The notes under the pieces were generated by a model. That model had not been told where the DNA came from. It did no database searches and saw nothing but the letters and a program-made list of their open reading frames with translations. From Branchiostoma floridae (taxonomy: Eukaryota; Chordata; Leptocardii; Amphioxiformes; Branchiostomatidae), in the NCBI RefSeq assembly GCF_000003815.2, contig NC_049992.1, forward strand, positions 8,741,671 to 8,805,670: DNA of 64,000 nucleotides, given 5' to 3'. Position numbers and translations under genes: made by a program. Numbering within the stretch: position 1 is the stretch's first letter; every line of letters starts with the position of its first letter. This document shows, piece after piece, positions 10,201 to 19,200 of this stretch.

Positions 10201-13200
10201 GATGATTGTACCTAGCAAGGCATCACAATCTTATCTTAAAATCTATATCTGTGTTGTACACCCAGTATAACTGCCATTCGGTGTAACACATCGACTTCAC
10301 GTTATATCGGCTTACGTATAACCATTAGGTAAAATCCAGAGGCGGTCTTGGTAGATTTGTAGTGAATATCACTTTCTACCATGCTTAAATATTGATTTTT
10401 TTCTTTTCTTTTTCATTTAAAATAAGGTGAAATTTTCTCACATTATTATCAAATACCCAGCTACATAAACATGTTACTAGATCATGTTGGGTCAGATTTA
10501 AATAAAAAAAATTCTGACCCACCGCAAAGTCAAACGCTGCAATTTGATTGACATGAATGTCAGACGTGTACCTGAGGCGTTTCCTTGGTGACCAGGACGA
10601 GTACGTTGTCCCCACAGCCTGAGGAGAACCACCGTTCCCGCAGGTACCGCGCGAAGTTGTTCGCCACAAGGTCCAAGTGCTCGGCAGCTCTGTGGAGGAA
10701 ACATAACACAACATTCAGTTAATATAATGTCTATAAATTTTGCTTTTGATTTAGAGTGTGTCACAATTCCCTGAGAGAGAGAGAGAGGTCATATGGTAAC
10801 AGCAAATTACTATAGAAATAACTGTTTTCACTTTTAATGCAAACTGTACTCAAAGAACCACGTTGTAAATTCATATAAAAAGTGCGACAATCTCTGAGCG
10901 AATCCTTGGAGATGGTAACTTCAAGAAATAAAAGGTCGCGTGGTAACTTCAAATTACTAAAGGGATAACTGTTATTCACTTTGAGTGCAAACGTTACTTA
11001 GGAACTACGTTGTAAATTTGTATAAAAAGGGCAACAATCTCTAAGTGGATGCTTGGCTTATTCTGCCTATCTTTTCGCTTTTTTGTACATGTTTTAGTGG
11101 AGGTTTTTCTTTTAAACCGTGAGGGGATTTAAAAACAATCATTGAACAAAAGATATTTTAAAACGTCGCATAGGTGCCCAAAATAGTCGCCTTTCGCAAG
11201 CCTTTCGTGACAGGTAAGTTCCAGGCCATTGTTGGGCGGTGGGCACGGTCCGGCGTGCCCCATCCAGTCATGACAAAGGCACGTTGTACTCTAAGCAACA
11301 TACAATCAACACCAATAACGTCGTTGTGTAAATCCACAACTATTCATACACGCAATATCCTGTCCTAAAAATCGAGAACACGCCCTTAAGCTTGTGTTCG
11401 TGTCAATTTGTACAAAAATAACATCACTGGCTATACTGCAAATCCTTCCGGCTAAAATAAGCTCAACTTTTTATATGCCTTTACATGAAAGTGTAAAAGA
11501 TGACATTTAATGGGGACAAAAATGACAAAGTCCCGGCTGTATGGACAACGTGCGCGTTCTTGTGACCAAAGATACGCCCCAGGGATACGCCCGACATTCC
11601 TGTCAATCGAAAAACATGATGTAGTAACATAAAAGAGAGAGTATTGTAATTGTATCCAGTATGTATACACTGGGCGTGTTGTTGTATGTGTAGTGAGCAA
11701 TGACAGGGTGTACAGCGGTTAAACAGTTTGGACAGTAGAATATGGGTACAATCAAGAGAGACATTCCAGTATTTGTGGTATTGTCTGTTGAACAAGGTAG
11801 GGCCAAATAAACAGAACTAAAGTCTCAGAGTTGCTTAGCAATGCTAATAGAGTTGACCTTCCCTCATACACTCCTAATAACCAAACTCCGGAAGTTTTAG
11901 CTCCTAACAGGAAACAAATTTTGTGAAGGAAAATCTCGAAACTAAAGAAAATGATAACCACACGAAATAGCCACTAGTAACTTTGGACAATAGAAACTTA
12001 ACGTCACTTTTCTACGTGACCGAACAAGATATAACTTGAATGCTCATTAAATGCCATTTTTGTCCCCAAACGAAGCATATGGTGTCTTCATGTTTCTTGC
12101 TGCTTTCTTGATTAATCTGCTGTCATATTTACAACATGCCGGAGTTATGCAGTTGCGATTTTAGTCTGTCAAAAAAACGTGAAACTGAAATTCTCAGACG
12201 GACAAGGTTGTAAAAATTCGACCTCTTTCCCCGACGGTCCTTCAAATTACAGCCGTGTTCCCACCATAATTTGGTAATTTCAGGGCGGCGGTTCCCCCTT
12301 TTCGGTCGTCTCAAACGAAAGAATTTTAAAACCTTGTTCAGTCCTGAAGTAGTAGTAATCACACTAGGAAGTGGGAACGGCAAAATTCTGAACGGACTAT
12401 TTACCAAATTTTTCGCGATTTTTCGCGATCTTTAAAGTTTAAACGATTCCAAAATTTTGTAAAGACTATAATTACTTTGTTCATGCAACACTACTCACTC
12501 CTAAGCGAGTCAATCCGTGTAAGTATAGTGGTGAGTATCCCCGCCTGTCACGCGGGAGACCGGGGTTCGATTCCCCGACACGGAGAGCTACTAGTATTTT
12601 TTATTGCCCATCTGTCTGTCCTTATGATAAGTTATACATGACATTGTGTACATTCTCAGAGCGACACAAAGACGCTTGATTGGTGTTTCAACCCAAAAAA
12701 GTTTTGAAAATCTGAACAGAAATAAAATATTCTATCTACATGTACACCATAAAATATCTACACTTTTCTGGGATTTACAAATTGTAATTACTTTCTTGGC
12801 CTAAAGGTACCTCCGCCCTTCCGTCGGCATGCCAGTCCGTGTTAGTATAGTGGTGAGTATCCCCGCCTGTCACGCGGGAGACCGGGGTTCGATTCCCCGA
12901 CATGGAGAGCAACATTCTTTTAATTTAATTGCCCTTTGTTGTGACATGGACTTTTTGGCAAAAGATATAAGTACAATAAAGGTCTTAATTCATCTCATTA
13001 TTTCCATAGTCAACAAGTTGTCTGCGTGGGCCGTGATGTGACAACAGTGGTGTATGTCAGGTGTTTAGAAATGCAAATACGTGTAGATCTATATTCAAAT
13101 ATTCATGTCGAGTTTTTTTGACAAACTATTGTCGCTTCGATATTCTTTTATTCAATTCAATTCAAACTTATCACATGATATCATTTGAAAACGCTTTAAG

Positions 13201-16200
13201 TGACTTGGAATGGACTCTACACAATATAAACGGCAACAAAGACTTGCCAAGACTACGTCAGGCTGTGTAAGCGAGGATCGTTGAACAATGGTGTTAACGT
13301 TATATGTGACACAACCTGGCCGAGACTACGAGGACTCACAGCTGCAGTGGGTCACTGTATATTAACTGCCAACGGATCTATCCATAATACGATACAAAAA
13401 TATAGCGCCTGAAACACCCCACGCAAACACAAGAGGCAACCTGTAGTGTCAAGTTCAAACACCCAAAAATCAAACCTGACCGTCAGGGCGTCAGGCCACC
13501 ACCACGACCACCAACCCATGTACCAAATTTCATCGCAATCGCACGTTTCGTTCTGGAGATGTATCGCCGCAAACGCCCCACGCACACTTGCTACTGAGGG
13601 CCCGCTACTGAAAAGTATCCCTGTATTTCATGTAGGTAACAACAAAACAAAAAAACTTACCCGTTGTACGACACCTTGTCCATGACGGCCACGGCTACCT
13701 TGTACCCCTGGTAGCTGGCGTCACAGGAACTACACAAACATCTGGTACCGCTGTTCAGTTCGTCTAGTCTACTGTGCACGTCCGAAACTGTGGAGGTAGA
13801 GATAACAGGTTTAACGTGATATATACTCAAACAAGAAAGCTTTTAAAAAAAGCTGGCCGGGGCGCATTTGGAAGGACTACCTCAAAATTTCATGTTGTGT
13901 TCCAGTAAAATGTGCATCATTATTAAACTAGAAGTTTATATCTAAAATCTATGGGAAGTTGGCTGGAAACCTTTGTTCACTGGTATAATTGGATTTTCCG
14001 GCGTACTTTTGTGGGCGGAATTGTATCCCTTGTGTGCGCTGTGTGCCGGATATAAAAATCGTAAAAGAAACTCCGGTGCGAGACCACAGCCAAAGGCGGG
14101 AAGAGGTCCCGGATGTGCATTGTCGTTCTTTCTTCTGCTCACAGGTCTCATTTGCTTTCTTTGCTTTGTATGATGTTCTTTGTTCTGCAAGACTCTCTGT
14201 CTTCTGTTGATAGGTTTGTTTTTCTTGTTTGTCCTTGCATATTGCGCTTTGGATTGCAAGACCTTGCACTTTTTTATCATTTAAATTTGATGCTGCATTT
14301 GGTGACATTACTAATTGATTCAAGAGGCCTTCATTCCTGTTCTCTGGCATAGCACTTGGATGTTTGCTTGTGGTGCATGGCACAATGTTTTTCCCAGTAC
14401 TTTGGTTACAATGTGGTGCAAATGGAAATGCTGTGTTTGGTTGTTGTAGGTTCTCTTTCGTAGATACAAACTCTGGTTTAACCAAGGTGTATGTGTGTTG
14501 TTGTTGAACTTGAAAGCAGTTTTCTGACTCAATCATAGAAGAAACATTGCTAGTCAGATTGATAATGTGTATACCAGTAGGTTCAACTGATAAGAAAACA
14601 TTTTCTGCTTGTACTGGGACAACCTCAAAATTGCATGTTGTGTTCCAGTTAAGTTGTTGCAAGAATGAAACTAGATTGCTGTTTGAACTGTGCATGCTTA
14701 AAGTAGAAGTGCCATGGCTATCTGGCAATGCTGTTATGGGACTTCTGGCATGTGAGTCATAAACAAAATACTTGTTATCAGCGTGCAACAATGCTACTGT
14801 TGAACCAGTTATTCCATGTGCTGTTATGAAAAGACAAGTGTTGGATTCAGCAAATGCTGCTTCTAGGGCTTTCTTTAAGGTGTAATAAGGATAGACTGCT
14901 TCTGTGGCAAATATGTCTCCAGTGTAAGACTCTTTTATTGATACACGTACAGTATTGTTGTAAAGTTGCAAATAGTCTGGAATATCATCAACGGAGAGGA
15001 ACTCCACACCAGATCTTAGTGATGGTTTTATGTAGGTGTATAGTGCATCTCCTTGAAAAAGTACACCATCAAGGTCTGTACTTGTCCAGGTAATTGCTTG
15101 TCTGCAAGTACTGTGGTTAACAACTGCCATTAAAGCATTTGCAGTGCATTGTTTGCCTCTATTATCTCCACTGAAAATGATGTCACCTTGGTGGTATTTT
15201 CCCGATAAAATAGATTCACACATTGTTCACAATATATGTGTTCTTTGCTTGACTTTATTTGCACAATGCACAGTGCTCAGTGGCACGATTGAGTCTGGTG
15301 TGTGCAAAATGCACAGTGCTCAATGGCACGATTGGTCTGGTGTGTGCAAAATGCACAGTGCTCAATGGCACGATTGGTCTGGTGTGTGCAAAATGCACAG
15401 TGCTCAATGGCACGATAGGTCTGGTGTGTGCAAAATGCACAGTGCTCAATGGCACGATAGGTCTGGTGTGTGCAAAATGCACAGTGCTCAGTGGCACAAT
15501 TGGTCTGGTGTGTGCAAAATGCAGTGCTCAGTGGCACGATTGAGTCTGGTATGTGCAAAATGCACAGTGATCAATGATCTGTTAATAGGTCTCAAGGTCT
15601 AATTTGGTTGGATCAAGGACTCTCTTTCAAACCTCTTTGGTTGGATGCAAAATGTAATGCGTAGATTTCAGCAGAAGAAGTATAAATGTGTACTGTGTAA
15701 AATCTTATTGAGTACAGACTTTTGCTAGCTGTAAGTTTCTGTATATTACTGTGTCACTTGTATATATAGCAGAGAACAGTCTAAGGCGTCACTGAAACAG
15801 AAAGAAAATATTGTCTTGATCACATAACATCTTACTAGTACCAACAAAAAGCAAAAATCTACAAAAGTTCAGGTGTGACATCTTGCCAACTGCTTTGCTG
15901 ATTGTTTAACAGTTAGCTACAATCCGTTGTTTTCTACTATTCTTTGGAAATGTATGTTTTAATGTATTAGAATCCGATCCATCTTTTCAACTTGTACGAT
16001 ATTTTTACAATCAAAAATGCCCTGCATAATGCCTCGCATCGGCTCAAGCACAGTGCACCATTAAACTATCTAAATTCTCGTCAATCCCCACACACTGGTT
16101 TTACTAAAAAAACTATATACCGTTCCTTGGAAATATGTTTCAATGTGTCCGAATTCATGATCACTATCTTTTCAAATTGTACGTTACTCTTACGATCGAA

Positions 16201-19200
16201 AATGTCCTGCAGGACCTCCTGCAGCTGCATATATAGACGCACGCCCCCCTCCCACCCGCACGTAAACTGTTCCAATCGTTGCACAATAAACTTGACTGTA
16301 TACCCTCCACAAAATCTTTCGTCAAATGTCGTGCTCATTTTACTCACATGACACTACGCCTTAGAATGTAATGTTATATTTTAATACATCCGAATTCCAG
16401 AAAGATAACTTTACAAACTGTACCAATTTCTGTACGATAAAAATCTCACCTCCTCCGCACCGTCAACGCCCGTGAGGGTATTTACCGGAATAACCCGAAA
16501 TGACCCGGAATAACCCGGAATAACCGTAATATTTCTTGTTCCCATGGCCATATATACATTATTTTATGCCAAAATATTGCATTCTGCGATCTTAACTTAT
16601 CAAAGCACACTGTATTTCGGTAGCTTTCATCCTTTATTAAGGTTATTCCGGGTTATTCCGGGTTATTCCGGGTTATTCCGCTAAATACCCGGACCCGTCA
16701 ACGCTATCGCAAAATGAACCGTGCGATTTAACGACAACTCCTCAAATGTTACATGACCAGTGTTTTACTGCAAATCAAGAAACATTTTCCTTTCCTAGAC
16801 TTTGCTAATGAGCGCTGCAATGTTTTCTGTACGAGTAGAGGTCATGGATAAACAGTATTCTTACAACGTTTATTTGAAGGGCTAAGAAGGGCTGAGAATT
16901 GTCGTAAAAACGCACGGTACATTGCGTTTATTTGAAGGGCTGAGAAGGGCTGAGAATTGTCGTAAAAACGCACGGTACATTTTGCGACCATAGCAGACCC
17001 ATCCAAGGACGAACCATTAAACCGGGGACAAAGCCGGGCGCCTGCGGCGCCCCGGCAAAAAAGACATCTATATGCTAAGAAGAAAAGGTATTTTGAAATT
17101 GAATCCATCAGTGACAAGTATAAAACTTAATTAAACGGTAGACCAACTTGAGACATTCCTAGCTCCGTGAAGTGTAACTATGTCCATAGTGGATATTCTT
17201 TATACATGTATGATGTATATTTCTTTAAAAAACTCTCTTGTATCTAATTTCTAAATATTGTGTGTTTGAAATGTCTTCCTAGCTTATGGAGTGATGTTGT
17301 AAACTTTAACCGTTAACCAATCCATTAGTGGATGATTCGATGAAATAATCACATTGCCAAAGTTCACCAAAACAAGTTATCTCCAAGTAACTACCCCGTA
17401 TCCACCCCACTTAAGGTGTGGACTTTATTTTCTACACGTCTCAAGTTTTAAGATATCTTGTTGGCTTTACGTATGTACCCTAGTATTCTTTTGTACCCAG
17501 CTAAAATAAACAAACTGTCGACTGTTTTTACGGCCAAACTGTATAAATCCCTTCCAATAGTTTACGTTCCTCACATACAACAGGTGAATACAATGACACA
17601 TCGGTCCTATTGTCGGCGAAGCTGTCATATGTACAAACGTTCGGCAGACATCTAATATCTACTCACAGACTCATTACGGAAGCGGCCTTTGTTTGACCGT
17701 GCCCCAGATATCCGGCTTACGGCGTGAATTGATGGTACCCTTTAGAACACCTGTTACAGTGAGGAATGGGTACGGGGAGGGGGTCACGGCCTGGGTACCA
17801 TCCGGAAAGTAGTTCGCTCCGGCGTTTATTATATACACTATAAACAGTCGCTTCTCTGCTGGGTAGCAGAAGCAAACATACTGGGAGCGCACTACGTACT
17901 ACCCGAAAGGTAACCAGGCAAGGGAGGTGTCTATATAGAAGCCGAGACTTTTCCTCAGCAACTTTTGCGTAAGAAACTAACAGAAGTCACTTTTGTCACG
18001 GTCTTTTCGCCAGTTTGTAGTGTGTAAAGTTGTAAACCATCGCAGTCTGGAGAAAACTCATGTTGAAACATTTGTATCACATTTAGAAGTCTATCAATTA
18101 AAAGTAGGGCGGTAACAATAAACGCCCATGTTTGTTCTGTGTAGGCGAGACGCATTGAAACTTCGGTATACATTCCATAAGAGCCTTTCAGCCTCCCGCC
18201 CACTGTATTTCTTATCTTTGTGGTGTAGTAGCATGTCTGGACATGTTCGAGTGGGGGTCAAAGGGTCAAAGTTTTCTGATACCTTCATCAAGGACCCACA
18301 GTGTCGAGGACCCAAGCTGGCACAAGAGCAAGTAGACACAACTCAAGCAGGTGTAAGGTAGGGGTGTAGTTGTGAGGGTTTTGCAAAGACAGTAGAAAAC
18401 CGTACCTATCCCCTTCTACTGGCGTTACCTTTTCTTTTTGTTAGTTCCAAGACAAACGACTTGTATTTTCTCATCAAAGACACTTTGTGAGGTACTCAGG
18501 TAGAGAAAAAAGTCTGTCCTCACATCCGTTCTACTTAAAAGCTACATTTTGTTGTTTGGAGTACCTTGACTTTGAGCTAAAGTGCAGGAAACATTGCTAA
18601 ACGGCACTTAAGCAAGAAGTATTTCCCGTGCTCCATACCAACAGTCACTGGAAGCACTGCGGCGACACAGATTGTAAGGCATTGATTATTGATACTACAC
18701 TTTGCGTTTGGCTGCTAACAATTTGTGTCTAGACTCAAGAAACATTTTAGAGATACTTGTACTTCAAGTGACGTCACATGATCAGGAATTAAGGGAAGGG
18801 GGTAGACTTGAAGCTGTTGTGTAAAGGCGAACAACACTGAGAAATGTGATAACAAAACACTTCTTATCTTACTGGAAATACCTGAACTACTATAAACACC
18901 TTAAACGTTTCTAATAGGCATGTTTACAAAGAGTTTACTTTCCGACACAACTACCGATATCGACAAAGGCAAAGCGGGGTCATTTGCGTTCATAGATTTG
19001 GAGCTAGTCTATCTTTACACTTTCCGGTTCTCCAATTTCTTGATTTTTTTGTCGTAAAGCATGCCCAGTGAGAAATTTGAGCTGTCATTCCGGCCATTTT
19101 CAATACTCTGCCTTTTTCCTGTTGTTCATCTGTTACTGTTTCTCTTTCCGGAGTTCAACAAAAGGTAAAACACAACATCTAGACCCTGAGTTTTTATCAG

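Larger units (their letters stand above)
10690..13660 (-). other. MOLO1-like intron 2
   Basis: 3.0 kb holding the tandem duplication at 10785-11060 and two plus-strand tRNA-Asp genes (12514, 12836), which are antisense to the host gene. Otherwise nothing recognised. Confidence 0.5.

Noticed and set aside
15262-15580. Possible CRISPR-like array
   Set aside because: Units are contiguous without unique spacers and the setting is a metazoan intron.
15144-15602. Repeated-peptide ORFs over the 42-bp array on both strands
   Set aside because: The unit length is a multiple of three, so several frames read through the array automatically. There is no conserved peptide, start context or domain.
16081-16347. 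88-codon minus-strand ORF
   Set aside because: It looks mildly protein-like but has no recognised domain, no splice partners and AT-rich intron surroundings.
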